Shown: positions 1 through 12,210, counted from the stretch's first letter. The stretch is 40,571 bases of DNA from an uncultured Ruminococcus sp. (GCA_946413815.1 CAMKMD010000037.1:1-40571), one strand, 5' to 3'. Notes: generated by a model from the sequence alone, not told the origin. Translations and numbers: made by a program.

Positions 1-11
1 TGTCACCACTG

Positions 12-39
12 TAGTCAGCAGTTAGGACTATGCTAATAT
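12..39 (+). promoter_or_regulatory. possible promoter and operator of the GntR-ABC operon
   Basis: An inverted repeat TAGTC-N9-GACTA spans 12-30. It is followed by an extended -10-like element, TGC TAATAT, at 31-39. The -35 would fall at about 12-17 and is poor, so the repeat would cover the -35 and spacer, as expected for autorepression by a GntR protein. A strong ribosome binding site (AAAGGAG, about 46-52) lies just before the ATG at 59, leaving a very short leader. The window edge prevents a look further upstream. This is inference from layout; the operator has not been matched to a known GntR consensus. Confidence 0.3.
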
Positions 40-58
40 TGTACCAAAGGAGTTATCT

Positions 59-436
59 ATGTTCACTATCGATCTTACAAGCAGAATACCTATCTACGAG
101 CAGATCTGCGGTAATATCACAAGTCTTGTATTAAGTGGCACACTGAACGAGAATGACCAGCTTCCGAGTGTCAGAAGCCTTGCAAAATCGGCAGGTATCA
201 ACCCCAACACTGTTGCAAAGGCTTATCAGGAACTTGAGCGCAATGGTATTATCTATTCTGTTCCGGGCAGGGGCAGCTTTATCTCAAAACCTGACAGTTC
301 CGGTTTCAGAGAAGCAGCTCTCAAGGAATTCGATGAAGCAGTAAATGCTGCTCTGAATACAGGCATACCGCCTGATGACCTCAAGGGACGAATTGACATA
401 ACCTATTCTTCCAGAAAGGAGAAAAACAATGATTGA
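59..436 (+). CDS. GntR-family (YtrA-like) transcriptional repressor
   Basis: This is a 125-residue protein with an N-terminal winged helix-turn-helix (residues about 8-75). It has the hallmark stretch LPSVRSLAKSAGINPNTV followed by a recognition helix and a wing ending PGRGSF. Only about 45 residues follow, so it lacks the large effector domain of FadR or HutC types. That short form is typical of the YtrA subfamily, which usually sits first in an operon with ABC transporter genes and represses it. Here the ABC ATPase start overlaps this gene by 8 nt, giving translational coupling. The ATG at 59 is set by a good Shine-Dalgarno sequence. The effector is unknown; by analogy with YtrA it may be cell-envelope stress or antibiotics that bind cell-wall precursors (inference). 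Confidence 0.9.
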   Translation: MFTIDLTSRIPIYEQICGNITSLVLSGTLNENDQLPSVRSLAKSAGINPNTVAKAYQELERNGIIYSVPGRGSFISKPDSSGFREAALKEFDEAVNAALNTGIPPDDLKGRIDITYSSRKEKNND

Positions 437-1352
437 ACTAAAAAAAGCAGTTAAACGATTTGATTCATATGCGGCTCTTGACGGAGTTGATCTTAAGATC
501 GAGAAGGGCGCTGCTTTTGGTCTTCTCGGTTCAAACGGTGCCGGTAAATCGACTATTCTGCGCCTTTTATCCGGTATCTACAGACCTGATTCAGGTGAAG
601 TGCTCATCGACGGCAAGAAGGTCTATGACAGCGAAGAGGTCAAAAGCAGAGTTTTCTTCATAAACGACGAGACCGTACAGTTTGCCGGGTATACACTGAA
701 AAAGCTGAAAGACTACTACAAGAGCTATTACAAAAACTTTTCTGAGGAGCTCTTTGAGAGCTTGCGCAGCAAGATAAAACTGCCGCTTGACAAGAAGCTC
801 AATACATTTTCAAAGGGAATGAAACGACAGGCTATTGTAATAATCGCCATCGCCTGCAAGCCTGATTTGCTCCTGATGGATGAAGCTTTTGACGGTCTTG
901 ACCCGACAATGCGTATCATAGTAAAAAAGATGCTTGTTGATGCTATGATGGACAGACAGATGACCACCGTCATTTCTTCACATAACCTCAGAGAGATCAA
1001 TGAGATCTGTGATACGGCCGCATTGCTTCACCAAGGAAAGATTATATTCTCGCGTGATCTTGACAGTGTAAAAAGCAACGTTCATAAGGTTCAGGCCGTT
1101 TTCGAAAAGGATCCTCTGGGTAACTCAAAAGAATACACCGCTGAAGACTTCAATGATCTTGAACTGCTTCATTTCGAGAGAAATCAAAGTATTTACTACC
1201 TCATAGCAAAGGGCGAGGAGGAAGTGATCAAGTCTGCTCTTCTGCCCAAAAAGCCTTTGCTTCTCGAAGTGATCCCCCTCTCTCTTGAAGAGATATTTAT
1301 TTACGAACTGGAGGTGCTTGGTTATGACAGCAGCGACATCACAGAAGAATAA
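429..1352 (+). CDS. ABC transporter ATP-binding protein
   Basis: A 307-residue cytoplasmic ATPase of the ABC-2 exporter class. Walker A is GSNGAGKST at residues 34-42. The signature loop reads TFSKGMKRQ, a variant of LSGGQ. Walker B plus the catalytic glutamate and D-loop read LLLMDEAFDGLDP, and the switch histidine is in ISSHNL. A C-terminal extension of about 90 residues follows the nucleotide-binding domain, as in the YtrB/BcrA-like group. It overlaps the upstream repressor by 8 nt and the permease by 29 nt, so the three proteins are probably made together. It should energise the permease encoded next. The substrate cannot be read from the sequence. Confidence 0.93.
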   Translation: MIELKKAVKRFDSYAALDGVDLKIEKGAAFGLLGSNGAGKSTILRLLSGIYRPDSGEVLIDGKKVYDSEEVKSRVFFINDETVQFAGYTLKKLKDYYKSYYKNFSEELFESLRSKIKLPLDKKLNTFSKGMKRQAIVIIAIACKPDLLLMDEAFDGLDPTMRIIVKKMLVDAMMDRQMTTVISSHNLREINEICDTAALLHQGKIIFSRDLDSVKSNVHKVQAVFEKDPLGNSKEYTAEDFNDLELLHFERNQSIYYLIAKGEEEVIKSALLPKKPLLLEVIPLSLEEIFIYELEVLGYDSSDITEE

Positions 1353-3579
1353 GTCATTTTTTGGAATCAGATTCAAAAACAACATTAGCGGCATCTCCCG
1401 TTTACTTGTCGTACAGATCGTACTTTCGCTCCTCGGTCTTCCGCTCGGATGTATAGCCGCACTATATGCTTCTTATCTTGATCAGATTGATTCATCCAAG
1501 TATTTAACATATGATCCGACCGGTTTCATTGTTGCGTCGGTTATCTCCATTGGCATTACGCTCTTCCTCGGTCTTGGAATAGCACTTCATTCCTTCAGAT
1601 ATCAGCATAAAAAGAGTCTGACAGATATGCACCTTTCCCTGCCGCTGAACAACAGAGACAGATTCTTTGCAGACTATCTTTCAGGTCTTGCTGTATATGT
1701 TCTTCCGCTTATTGGCGCGATCCTTATAACTCTTGGTATTCTTGCATTTGCACAGAGCTTTATTGATGATGCCAGAGAACTCATGCAGGGACATATAAAA
1801 GAAATATTCCTTGTGATCTGGATATTCATTATTGCTCTTGTGATGTTCTATACGCTCTGTGTACTTGCTCTGAATTTTGCAGGAAGCAAGTTTGAAGCGG
1901 TATTCAGCTGTATAGCGCTTAACATAATGATACCTTCTGTAATTGCCTGCACATCCTTCAATATAATCAAAAGTGCTTCCTTCGGTATGAATACAGATGC
2001 GTTATTGACATCAAATCTGATGACGACAACCAGTCCCATCGGAAATATGATCTATTTCGCTATCGCAATGGAAGACATTGATCTTGACACATATTCTTTT
2101 CCGCTCGCTATATGGACACTTCTTTCCCTTATTGCTATCTTTGTATATCTCGTGCTTGCGTATATACTCTATAAAGTCAGAAAAGCAGAGGATGTATCAA
2201 AGCCTTATGTATTCAAGTGGTATTACTATCTGGTGCTTGTTTCAGCGGTATACTGCTTCCTTTCAGTTTTCTTCCTGACAGAAGCAAACATCATGCCCGG
2301 AATCATCATCGCTGCCATACTCTGGTTCATTCTTGAGGTCATCACACGCCGTGGCTTCAAACGTATATGGGTCGGTGCGATCTGCTTTGCCGGAGCGATC
2401 GCTGTTGCCTTTGGCATCAGGGCGATCTGTGACAGTTCCAAGGGCTTCGGTCTTACGAAGTATGTGCCTTCCAAGAGCATGGTATCAAGTGTTACAGTAT
2501 CTTATCACAGCGGTGAAGGATATATATATGATCTTAAATTCAAAGACAGAGAAATCATTGACGATGTCGTTGAGCTGCATTCCAATATCATAGACAGATA
2601 TAAGAATCCTGATAAGTATAGCTATGTTGAACTCGGCAACACGGACAGTGAAAACAAAAAGCAAAGACTTATCTTTGATTCGGCTCGGGTAAACATTACA
2701 TATGCTCTAAGAAATGGTTCGAGATGCACAAGAGAGTATTACTGCACTTCGGATATTTCTGCGAAACTCTTTACAGATATCCTCCTGTCTGATGAATACG
2801 CAGAGATGATGGGCGATCGCATCTATAAAGATGCAGAACGCACATTGCGACATTTTGAATACGATGGTATGCCTGTGCCTAAAGGTGCCCAAATCACAAT
2901 TGAAGATAAATTTGGTATCTCAAATACTACCAGGACTCTTAATGATAATGAAATAAAACGTCTTTCTGAAGCTTATACAGCCGATCTGAAGAATTTGACT
3001 GCAGATGACCTGAAAAACAGTAAGATATGGGGCAATTTTACCGGAAATTATGACAATTTCATTCTCTCCTCTTTTGACAACACAATAAGCTTACTTCTTG
3101 ATCTTGGTTACAAAGAACCTGTGATCAACGAAAAGGCTTTTGGCAGCGATGCAGCTCATGATATTTATGCTGCTATGATCGGCCTCTATCCTGAACCAGT
3201 AGTCTATGCTAAGGAGCATGACTACTACAGCGAGTCGAAAAACGGCAGTTCGCCTTATTTCAGACCGTACTACGACTCGTATTACGAAGATACAGACAAA
3301 GGCACCAGAAAGGAAACTATGTCCAGCTTCCATTTCTGTTGGTACCATAACAAGTCCTATTTGGTAAGCGCTAATCTTCTGGAGTTTGATAATGATCTGA
3401 AGGAGCTGTTAGACAGAGCGACCTATCTGGTCATAAACGAAAAGCTCGCCGGTGTTCTGGAAATAAACAGTAAGATGTACTTTATCCCTGACGAGGGTGA
3501 TAATGCAGAACTCGTTGAGCGAGTTTACAATAGTCAGTTTACAGATGCTATAAAAACCACGTACGACTACTATAATTAA
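1324..3579 (+). CDS. ABC-2 type permease with large C-terminal extracytoplasmic domain
   Basis: The reading frame is open from a TTG at 1285, but the ATG at 1324 has a strong GGAGGTG 7 nt upstream, so I take the shorter 751-residue form. The first half shows about nine hydrophobic segments, the last being the IWVGAICFAGAIAVAFGIRA region. The remaining roughly 380 residues are hydrophilic and rich in Tyr, Asp and Ser. With the N-terminus inside, nine helices put this domain outside the membrane. ABC-2 permeases usually have six helices and are much shorter, so this resembles the enlarged permeases found with YtrA-type repressors. It presumably pairs with the ATPase overlapping it. The substrate is unknown; envelope-stress defence is a guess from context. 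Confidence 0.8.
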   Translation: MTAATSQKNKSFFGIRFKNNISGISRLLVVQIVLSLLGLPLGCIAALYASYLDQIDSSKYLTYDPTGFIVASVISIGITLFLGLGIALHSFRYQHKKSLTDMHLSLPLNNRDRFFADYLSGLAVYVLPLIGAILITLGILAFAQSFIDDARELMQGHIKEIFLVIWIFIIALVMFYTLCVLALNFAGSKFEAVFSCIALNIMIPSVIACTSFNIIKSASFGMNTDALLTSNLMTTTSPIGNMIYFAIAMEDIDLDTYSFPLAIWTLLSLIAIFVYLVLAYILYKVRKAEDVSKPYVFKWYYYLVLVSAVYCFLSVFFLTEANIMPGIIIAAILWFILEVITRRGFKRIWVGAICFAGAIAVAFGIRAICDSSKGFGLTKYVPSKSMVSSVTVSYHSGEGYIYDLKFKDREIIDDVVELHSNIIDRYKNPDKYSYVELGNTDSENKKQRLIFDSARVNITYALRNGSRCTREYYCTSDISAKLFTDILLSDEYAEMMGDRIYKDAERTLRHFEYDGMPVPKGAQITIEDKFGISNTTRTLNDNEIKRLSEAYTADLKNLTADDLKNSKIWGNFTGNYDNFILSSFDNTISLLLDLGYKEPVINEKAFGSDAAHDIYAAMIGLYPEPVVYAKEHDYYSESKNGSSPYFRPYYDSYYEDTDKGTRKETMSSFHFCWYHNKSYLVSANLLEFDNDLKELLDRATYLVINEKLAGVLEINSKMYFIPDEGDNAELVERVYNSQFTDAIKTTYDYYN

Positions 3580-3589
3580 GCTTAATCAT

Positions 3590-3627
3590 AAAACAGCGTC
3601 CCCGGCATTGACCGGAGACGCTGTTTT
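3590..3627. terminator. bidirectional terminator between convergent operons
   Basis: An inverted repeat with arms AAAACAGCGTC-CCCGG and CCGG-AGACGCTGTTTT has a 6-nt loop and one wobble position. It ends in T4 on the plus strand, and the minus-strand copy also ends in TTTT. It lies 10 nt after the permease stop and reaches the stop codon of the V-ATPase D gene coming the other way, so it probably serves both. Confidence 0.85.
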
Positions 3628-4277
3628 CATGTATAGTTATGGCTCTGTTTTAAAACCATATCCTTGACCTTCATAAGAGAAGTGGTTGTACTGCGTTCGT
3701 TTTCTGACAGCTTCATCTGAATGAACTTGATCGTTTCTTCATAATCAGGAATCATGATGTGTTCAAGAGCATTTACACGGCGGCGGGTCTTCTCAATCTC
3801 GTCTGCCATGAGCTGACAGGCCTTCTCGATCTCCGCAAGCCTTATCATCTTAGGAAAGATCTCACTGAGGGAACTTACAGCTCCGTCGAGATCAATGGAT
3901 GTAAAAGCTGTACCGTATGAATAGATATCAGAGGTGTCGCTTGTGCGGTACTTTGGCTTGAACACAGGGATATAAACGCTCATAACGTTCTTCTCGCCCA
4001 CATCAAGCTCCACCTCCTGCTTCGGAAGGAGCAGGGCTGTTTCAAGCAGCTCGCTCTGCATAACTGAGCCTGCAACTGCCATACATCTGTTTGAATCGGC
4101 GATAGCAGCTTCGACTTCCGCTCTGAGTTCACGATTCTCACGGATAAGATTCATGAACTGACGCATAAGCTCATCGCGCTTATCCTTCAGGAGCTTGTGT
4201 CCCCTGCGTGCGGATTCGAGCTTCTTTTTCAGCTTCGACAGCTCCATTCTTGTTGGATTCACATTAAGCCTTGCCAC
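3627..4277 (-). CDS. ntpD: V/A-type ATPase subunit D (central stalk)
   Basis: A 216-residue subunit D, the long antiparallel coiled coil that forms the rotor shaft inside the A3B3 head. The N-terminus has the family pattern NVNPTRMELSKLKKKLESA with an RRGHKLLKDKRDELM stretch. The C-terminal helix contains RRRVNALEHIMIP, the most conserved part of the family. Length is normal. It is the last gene of the operon; its start is 11 nt after the B gene, and its stop codon touches the bidirectional terminator. Enterococcus hirae has two more genes (ntpH, ntpJ) after ntpD; neither is present here. Confidence 0.96.
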   Translation of the reverse strand: MARLNVNPTRMELSKLKKKLESARRGHKLLKDKRDELMRQFMNLIRENRELRAEVEAAIADSNRCMAVAGSVMQSELLETALLLPKQEVELDVGEKNVMSVYIPVFKPKYRTSDTSDIYSYGTAFTSIDLDGAVSSLSEIFPKMIRLAEIEKACQLMADEIEKTRRRVNALEHIMIPDYEETIKFIQMKLSENERSTTTSLMKVKDMVLKQSHNYT

Positions 4278-4288
4278 AGGGAATCACC

Positions 4289-5662
4289 TCACTTTTGTTC
4301 GTAATACAGGTCGAGATACTCTTCCCTGATTCGGCGGAGCTCACTTCTCGGCAGCAGTCTTAGAAGCTCCCATCCTATTGAAAGAGTCTCTTCAATACTG
4401 CGGTTGTTATCAAAGCCCTGGGAAACATACCTGCGCTCAAATTCGTCTGCAAACTTCGCATAGATAAGATCTGTAGGCGTGAGAGCAGCCTCGCCGAGAA
4501 CCACCATGAGCTCCTTGGCGTCCTTTCCTCTTGCATAAGCTGAGAACAGCTGATTCATGGTATCAGAATGGTCGGCTCTTGTCTTGCCCTTGCCGATACC
4601 CTTATCCTTCAGTCGTGAAAGTGAAGGGAGTACATCTACGGGCGGATTTATGCCTTTACGGTAAAGCTCACGGGAAAGGATTATCTGTCCCTCGGTGATA
4701 TATCCGGTAAGATCGGGGATGGGGTGGGTCTTATCATCCTCAGGCATGGTGAGGATAGGTATCATAGTGATACTTCCCTCTCTGTCATTCTGTCTGCCGG
4801 CACGCTCGTAAAGCGAAGCCAGGTCTGTATACATATATCCGGGATAACCACGTCTGCCGGGAACTTCCTTACGTGCTGCGGAGACCTCACGAAGGGCATC
4901 GGCGTAGTTGGTGATATCTGTAAGGATTACAAGAACGTGCATCCCCTTTTCAAACGCAAGATATTCAGCAGCTGTAAGTGCCATCTTCGGTGTAGCAAGG
5001 CGCTCGATAGCCGAATCGTTTGCAAGGTTTACAAATAGAACAGTTCTGTCAAGAGCTCCTGTCTCGCGGAAACTGCGTACAAAGAACTCGGATTCCTCAA
5101 AGGTTATACCCATTGCGGCAAATACAACGGCAAACTGCTCATTGTCGCCGAGAACTCTCGCCTGACGTGCTATCTGAGCGGCAAGCTGAGCATGAGGAAG
5201 TCCGCTGGCGGAGAATATCGGTAGCTTCTGACCTCTTACAAGGGTATTGAGTCCGTCAATAGCGGAAACTCCTGTCTGAATGAACTCCTGCGGATACTTT
5301 CTGGCTACCGGATTCATAGGAAGACCGTTTACATCCAGACGCATATCAGGTATGATCTCAGGGCCGTCATCGATGGGTCGTCCAAGGCCGTCAAATACAC
5401 GGCCAAGCATATCTTCGGATACACCGAGTTCCATCTGATGACCGGAGAAAACTACTGCGCTGTCCTTCAGATTGATTCCAGCTGCATTCTCAAAAAGCTG
5501 TACAAGGGCATTTGAACCGTCTATCTCGAGAACGCGGCAGCGTCTGCGCTCACCGTTTCTAAGACGTATCTCGGCAAGTTCTCCATAGGTGACGTTCTCT
5601 ACGTCCTTAACAAGCAGCAAAGGACCAGCTGCTTCCTGTATTGTCCTGTATTCTCTTGGCAT
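4289..5662 (-). CDS. ntpB: V/A-type ATPase subunit B (non-catalytic head subunit)
   Basis: A 457-residue regulatory subunit of the A3B3 hexamer. At the place where subunit A has a P-loop it reads [18 protein letters not shown], without a Walker lysine, which identifies it as the non-catalytic B subunit. Other family landmarks are [40 protein letters not shown], and the C-terminal [11 protein letters not shown]. Length matches the family. Its start overlaps the stop of subunit A by one base, giving the coupled, near-equal synthesis needed for a 3:3 head. Confidence 0.97.
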   Translation of the reverse strand: MPREYRTIQEAAGPLLLVKDVENVTYGELAEIRLRNGERRRCRVLEIDGSNALVQLFENAAGINLKDSAVVFSGHQMELGVSEDMLGRVFDGLGRPIDDGPEIIPDMRLDVNGLPMNPVARKYPQEFIQTGVSAIDGLNTLVRGQKLPIFSASGLPHAQLAAQIARQARVLGDNEQFAVVFAAMGITFEESEFFVRSFRETGALDRTVLFVNLANDSAIERLATPKMALTAAEYLAFEKGMHVLVILTDITNYADALREVSAARKEVPGRRGYPGYMYTDLASLYERAGRQNDREGSITMIPILTMPEDDKTHPIPDLTGYITEGQIILSRELYRKGINPPVDVLPSLSRLKDKGIGKGKTRADHSDTMNQLFSAYARGKDAKELMVVLGEAALTPTDLIYAKFADEFERRYVSQGFDNNRSIEETLSIGWELLRLLPRSELRRIREEYLDLYYEQK

Positions 5663-7431
5663 CAGTCATCCTCCTCAACGAGAAGATCGTCAAGCTCGCC
5701 GGAAATTTCACGGATAAGCCTGCCATATTCCTCATCTGTATCATTTTCTTCGACATATTTGAAACGGCCGATCTTTTCACGTACTGCAAGGCCTGCTACA
5801 GCCTCGACATCAGCGCCTTTGGCTATGACATCGGCTGCCTCGTCATTGAAGCCGAGTATAAGCTTCATCATATACAGCTGCTTTTTAAGGCTTGTATATG
5901 TATCTACTTCATGGAAAGCAAGCTGATGGAGGAAGTCTTCACGGATAGAACGTGCTGTTTCCATTTTAAGGCGATCATTAGCTGAGAGCGCATCCATACC
6001 GATGAGCTTTACTATCTCCTTCAGCTCTGCCTCTTCATGCAGTATCTGCATGAATCTTGCTCTGCATTTCATCCACTCGGCAGACACATTGTTATTGTAC
6101 CATTCTGCAAGAGAATCAGCATAAAGAGAGTAGCTCGTCAGCCAGTTTATTGCTGGGAAGTGACGCTGGTATGCAAGGTTTGAATCAAGTCCCCAGAATA
6201 CCTTGACGATACGAAGCGTAGCCTGTGATACAGGCTCAGAGATATCGCCTCCGGGAGGTGATACCGCGCCGATAACTGACAGAGCACCTTCCCTGCCCTC
6301 TGTACCGTTTGAGATAACACGGCCTGCACGCTCGTAGAACTGAGCAAGACGGCTGCCGAGATATGCGGGATATCCCTCGTCGCCGGGCATTTCTTCAAGA
6401 CGTCCGCTCATTTCACGGAGAGCTTCTGCCCAACGTGATGTAGAATCGGCCATAAGAGCAACTGAAAAGCCCATATCACGGTAGTATTCCGCAATAGTGA
6501 TTCCTGTATATACAGAAGCTTCACGAGCAGCAACGGGCATATCCGAAGTGTTTGCGATAAGCACTGTACGCTCCATGAGTGATTTTCCTGTCTTAGGGTC
6601 GATCAGTTCCGGGAACTCATTTAGTACGTCTGTCATCTCGTTGCCGCGCTCGCCGCAGCCGATGTAGACAATAATATCGGCCTCGGCCCACTTTGCAAGC
6701 TGGTGCTGGGTAACGGTCTTTCCGCTTCCGAAAGGACCAGGTATGGCGGCTACTCCGCCCTTGGCTATCGGGAAGAGACAGTCTACTACTCTCTGACCGG
6801 TGACGAGCGGCATATCAGGCGAAAGCTTTTTCTTATAAGGTCTGCCCCGTCTTACTGGCCATTTCTGTAGAAGATTGAGTTCCTTGTCTCCTGAAGGAGT
6901 CTCTATAATGCATACAGTATCAGTTACTGTAAACTCTCCCTCTTTAACGGACTTAACTTTACCGGATATACCATTTGGTACCATAATCTTATGAAGGACT
7001 ATATCTGTTTCCGGTACTGTTCCTATGATATCTCCGGATGTGACGGTATCCCCTGCTTTTACAGTCGGTGTGAAAGCCCATTTCTTGTCGCGTTTGAGCG
7101 ATGGCACTTCAACGCCGCGTGCAAGGCTGTTACCGCAGACTTTACGGATATCATCAAGGGGACGCTGTATGCCGTCATAGATGCTTCCGATAAGTCCGGG
7201 GCCAAGCTCTGCTGACATGGGCTCGCCTGTTGATTCAACAGACTGACCTGTGCCGAGGCCTGATGTTTCCTCATATACCTGTATTGATGCACGATCTCCG
7301 TGCATTTCGATAATCTCACCTATAAGTCTTTTGTCGCTGACACGAACAACATCGAACATATCAGCATCACGCATTCCCTCTGCAACTACCAGAGGACCAG
7401 ATATTTTTACAATTGTGCCTATACTGCTCAA
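5662..7431 (-). CDS. ntpA: V/A-type ATPase subunit A (catalytic)
   Basis: A 589-residue catalytic subunit. The Walker A loop is GPFGSGKT at residues 232-239. The V/A-specific non-homologous insertion of about 90 residues lies before it (roughly residues 110-200) and distinguishes it from F-type beta. Downstream are [11 protein letters not shown] with the catalytic glutamate, the [18 protein letters not shown] stretch, and [13 protein letters not shown]. Length is typical. It lies between subunit F (3-nt gap) and subunit B (1-nt overlap). The complex couples ATP hydrolysis or synthesis to ion movement through subunits I and K. Confidence 0.98.
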   Translation of the reverse strand: MSSIGTIVKISGPLVVAEGMRDADMFDVVRVSDKRLIGEIIEMHGDRASIQVYEETSGLGTGQSVESTGEPMSAELGPGLIGSIYDGIQRPLDDIRKVCGNSLARGVEVPSLKRDKKWAFTPTVKAGDTVTSGDIIGTVPETDIVLHKIMVPNGISGKVKSVKEGEFTVTDTVCIIETPSGDKELNLLQKWPVRRGRPYKKKLSPDMPLVTGQRVVDCLFPIAKGGVAAIPGPFGSGKTVTQHQLAKWAEADIIVYIGCGERGNEMTDVLNEFPELIDPKTGKSLMERTVLIANTSDMPVAAREASVYTGITIAEYYRDMGFSVALMADSTSRWAEALREMSGRLEEMPGDEGYPAYLGSRLAQFYERAGRVISNGTEGREGALSVIGAVSPPGGDISEPVSQATLRIVKVFWGLDSNLAYQRHFPAINWLTSYSLYADSLAEWYNNNVSAEWMKCRARFMQILHEEAELKEIVKLIGMDALSANDRLKMETARSIREDFLHQLAFHEVDTYTSLKKQLYMMKLILGFNDEAADVIAKGADVEAVAGLAVREKIGRFKYVEENDTDEEYGRLIREISGELDDLLVEEDD

Positions 7432-7434
7432 GAT

Positions 7435-7776
7435 TTATGCTCCCTTCTGATTCAGGATATCGGATCCGACTGCCTTTTCTACTGCTTCATGCAGAGCTCT
7501 CATCCCTTCACCTGTATTGCCTTCAATGGCAGGGATAAGAACGATGGAAGGCAGTTTGCTGCTCCGGTATTTCTTTATGGTATCGCTGACCAGCATGGCT
7601 GCCGGTTCGGTTATATAGATCACTGCAAAATTATTGGCTGCGAGCCTGTGTATCAGCTTGCTGATCTTGTCAGGAGCGGTCTCACAGAATACGGAGAGAC
7701 CGAGTGCTGCAAAGCCGGAAACGCTTGCAGTATCTCCTATGACTGCTGCCTTGTATAAATCATTAGTTTCAGCCAT
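7435..7776 (-). CDS. ntpG: V/A-type ATPase subunit F (central stalk; NtpG equivalent)
   Basis: A 113-residue protein matching the small Rossmann-like F subunit that binds subunit D in the rotor. It has the pattern AVIGDTASVSGFAALGLSVF at the N-terminus and AVIYITEPAAMLV in the middle, where related proteins read similarly. It overlaps subunit C by 8 nt upstream and is followed by subunit A after 3 nt. In E. hirae the gene in this position is ntpG. No unusual residues stand out. Confidence 0.92.
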   Translation of the reverse strand: MAETNDLYKAAVIGDTASVSGFAALGLSVFCETAPDKISKLIHRLAANNFAVIYITEPAAMLVSDTIKKYRSSKLPSIVLIPAIEGNTGEGMRALHEAVEKAVGSDILNQKGA

Positions 7777-8716
7777 ATAGCCTCCTCAAACGCTCTGTGA
7801 TAGTTGAATCATCTGCTCCGAATTCCTTGCACACGCCCAGAATCCTCAGATTTTTCAGCTCTGTTTCTGATGCGATATAATATGCTGCAAGCGGCTCAGG
7901 CCCGAATGAACCGAGTCTTGCTTCATCGGCAAGCTCCATTATGATATCGTCGCTCCATTTCTCAAATTTTGCAGGAGAAGTCTTCAGAAGTGATGCGCCT
8001 TCCTCATACTCCGTGTAAGACAGATATTCAAACAGGGATTCTGTTCCGGAGAGTGATGCGGTTATTAGCTCCTCTTTATCAAGCCCGGGGCTGCCTGCGA
8101 TCGCAAGTTCAAGAAAACTACGGTTCTTTTTCATCAGCGCACAGCGATAGGCTGTTTTGATATCTGCACAGGCTGCCGTGAGCTGAGCGTAGCGCTTTAT
8201 AAGGCTGCAGCATTCATCTGAGGCAGTTATCATTTTTCTAATGGATGCTGCATCGATGAAGGAATCTGCAAGCTGCCCGTCAAGTGTACGGGTAAGAAGT
8301 TCATATGCTTCCTCGGCCGTATTGCGTATTGTATCGTCAAGATCCTCAAAATCCTTGTGGGAGATAAGAACTGAAAGTTCAGACAGATCGAGTGAAGTGG
8401 GCCTGATATAATACTTTTCAGGTTCTTTTCCGGCGATAAGCGCTTTCAGAGCGGCCTTCAGATTATGAAAGTCGTTCTTGTACAGCAGTATCTTCAGGTC
8501 ATTGCATTCAGGAGCATAGCTGCTGATCAGCGACCACACGTTTTCAAGAGAGAGAGGGGCATCTGTCCCTTTTTTTGAACGGATCAGGGCGTTTAGCTCA
8601 GAGCCTCCGGGAGCGGATACGAGCTGTTCCATATCAGATCGGGTAAGCAGGCTGCCTTCAAGTGCTTTGACGGCAGCTACTGCATCAGCATATCTTGTAT
8701 CGTTTGTGAAGCTCAT
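7769..8716 (-). CDS. ntpC: V/A-type ATPase subunit C (rotor cap)
   Basis: A 315-residue, almost wholly helical protein in the place of subunit C (also called AC39 or d-type). This subunit connects the central stalk D/F to the proteolipid ring. Diagnostic patterns are the N-terminal RYADAVAAVKALEGSLLT, the motif NDFHNLKAALKAL, and the C-terminal region EPLAAYYIASETELKNLRIL with a conserved E-x-x-N-x-R. It overlaps subunit E by 4 nt and subunit F by 8 nt. Length is slightly below the usual 330-350 residues but within the family range. Confidence 0.92.
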   Translation of the reverse strand: MSFTNDTRYADAVAAVKALEGSLLTRSDMEQLVSAPGGSELNALIRSKKGTDAPLSLENVWSLISSYAPECNDLKILLYKNDFHNLKAALKALIAGKEPEKYYIRPTSLDLSELSVLISHKDFEDLDDTIRNTAEEAYELLTRTLDGQLADSFIDAASIRKMITASDECCSLIKRYAQLTAACADIKTAYRCALMKKNRSFLELAIAGSPGLDKEELITASLSGTESLFEYLSYTEYEEGASLLKTSPAKFEKWSDDIIMELADEARLGSFGPEPLAAYYIASETELKNLRILGVCKEFGADDSTITERLRRLYG

Positions 8717-9309
8717 TTACTCACCTTCCCGAATAGAACAGAGGCGGCTGTATCTCTTACTGCATCACGCTCTGAGACCATAATGTCGCTGAATGAACAG
8801 TTTTCTGATACGAGACCGTATGTAAGTACAAAGCCGTTGTCGATATCTGCCGGTTCAGATGATATGGCGATATCAGTATCTGCAAGATTGCTTACAGATT
8901 TGCGGAAGCTGTCGGGAATGCGTGCAAGATCACCCTTACTGAGTGAAAGAACGCCTTTCCCGCTCTGTACACGTTTCTTAATTAGTTCAAGAATAACACT
9001 GAAATACTCCTCAGCAGGGAGAGAACAGAGCTTTCTGAGAGTAGCCTCTATTGCTTTGTCAACGAGCTCTACCTTATATGCAAGCACCTTGCGCTTCATA
9101 TCCGCATCAGCTGAAGCGCATGAGTTTGCATATTCTCTTGCAAGCTGATCCTTTGACTTTCTGACCGATTCTTCATAAGCAGCCTCAGCTTTCTCATTGC
9201 CGTCAGCCATGATCTGGTCAGCACGCTTTTCTGCGGCGGATATAATACTGTTCTCTGTCTCTTTCTGCTGTGAAACGATGATATTCAGGATCTCTTCAAT
9301 TCCTGCCAT
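8713..9309 (-). CDS. ntpE: V/A-type ATPase subunit E (peripheral stalk)
   Basis: A 198-residue subunit E. The first roughly 100 residues form an alanine- and charge-rich coiled coil (AEKRADQIMADGNEKAEAAYEES) that pairs with the NtpF-like helix to build the stator stalk. The C-terminal half is the globular alpha/beta head domain that binds subunit B, with GFVLTYGLVSENCSFSDIM near its end. It starts 13 nt after the proteolipid gene and overlaps subunit C by ATGA. Primary sequence is poorly conserved in this family, so position in the operon adds much of the certainty. Confidence 0.9.
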   Translation of the reverse strand: MAGIEEILNIIVSQQKETENSIISAAEKRADQIMADGNEKAEAAYEESVRKSKDQLAREYANSCASADADMKRKVLAYKVELVDKAIEATLRKLCSLPAEEYFSVILELIKKRVQSGKGVLSLSKGDLARIPDSFRKSVSNLADTDIAISSEPADIDNGFVLTYGLVSENCSFSDIMVSERDAVRDTAASVLFGKVSK

Positions 9310-9322
9310 ATCGCTACCTCCG

Positions 9323-11762
<2,440 letters not shown>

Positions 11763-11780
11763 ATACCAACAATCGCCTCC

Positions 11781-12092
11781 TTAACTGAAAAAGCCTTTGA
11801 TGATCGAATCAACAGCCGCATCCATATTCTTTTCAGCACTGCTTTCAAGAGCTTCAAGAGTCTTGTTGCATTCAGCCGCTGCTTCTGATATATAATCAGA
11901 GAGCCTGCTCTGATTCTCCTTGCGTATCTTATCGGATTCGGACATAGCCTCGGTGAGCTTTTTCTGGACTGCAACAGCAGCCTTGCTCTTGGCTGAATTG
12001 ATTATCTCTTCGGCTCTTCGCCTTGCATCAGCATTCTTCTTATCAGCCTCAGCTTCGGCTTCAAGTATCTTTTTTACAGTTTCTGATGCCAT
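11781..12092 (-). CDS. ntpF: V/A-type ATPase peripheral-stalk coiled-coil subunit (G/H, NtpF-like)
   Basis: A 103-residue, highly charged and alanine-rich protein that should form one continuous helix or coiled coil (AEAEADKKNADARRRAEEII). It is the first gene of the operon, the place of ntpF in E. hirae, whose product pairs with subunit E in the peripheral stalk. Length and composition fit the archaeal/bacterial subunit H (G) family. Because such coiled coils share little sequence, the call relies on position and composition. The ATG at 12092 has a GAGGAGGTA ribosome binding site. Confidence 0.85.
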   Translation of the reverse strand: MASETVKKILEAEAEADKKNADARRRAEEIINSAKSKAAVAVQKKLTEAMSESDKIRKENQSRLSDYISEAAAECNKTLEALESSAEKNMDAAVDSIIKGFFS

Positions 12093-12177
12093 CTGATACC
12101 TCCTCGATCAAAACCTGTCTCACTCAGCAGTATTGCTCACGGTGTAATTACAGGCATAGAATTAGGCAATAATTAAA

Positions 12178-12210
12178 GAAAAAGGGAGTTACCCCTACAG
12201 ACAGCTCCCC
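12178..12210 (-). promoter_or_regulatory. early terminator-like hairpin in the V-ATPase leader
   Basis: On the minus strand a GGGGAG...CTCCC stem (arms near 12205-12210 and 12184-12188) encloses a loop of about 16 nt that contains a further GGGG. It is followed directly by TTTTTC and TTTAATT. It starts about 18 nt after the predicted transcription start and lies about 90 nt before the first gene. It looks like an intrinsic terminator or attenuator, but the stem is short, so a 5' stabilising hairpin is also possible. Confidence 0.45.
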
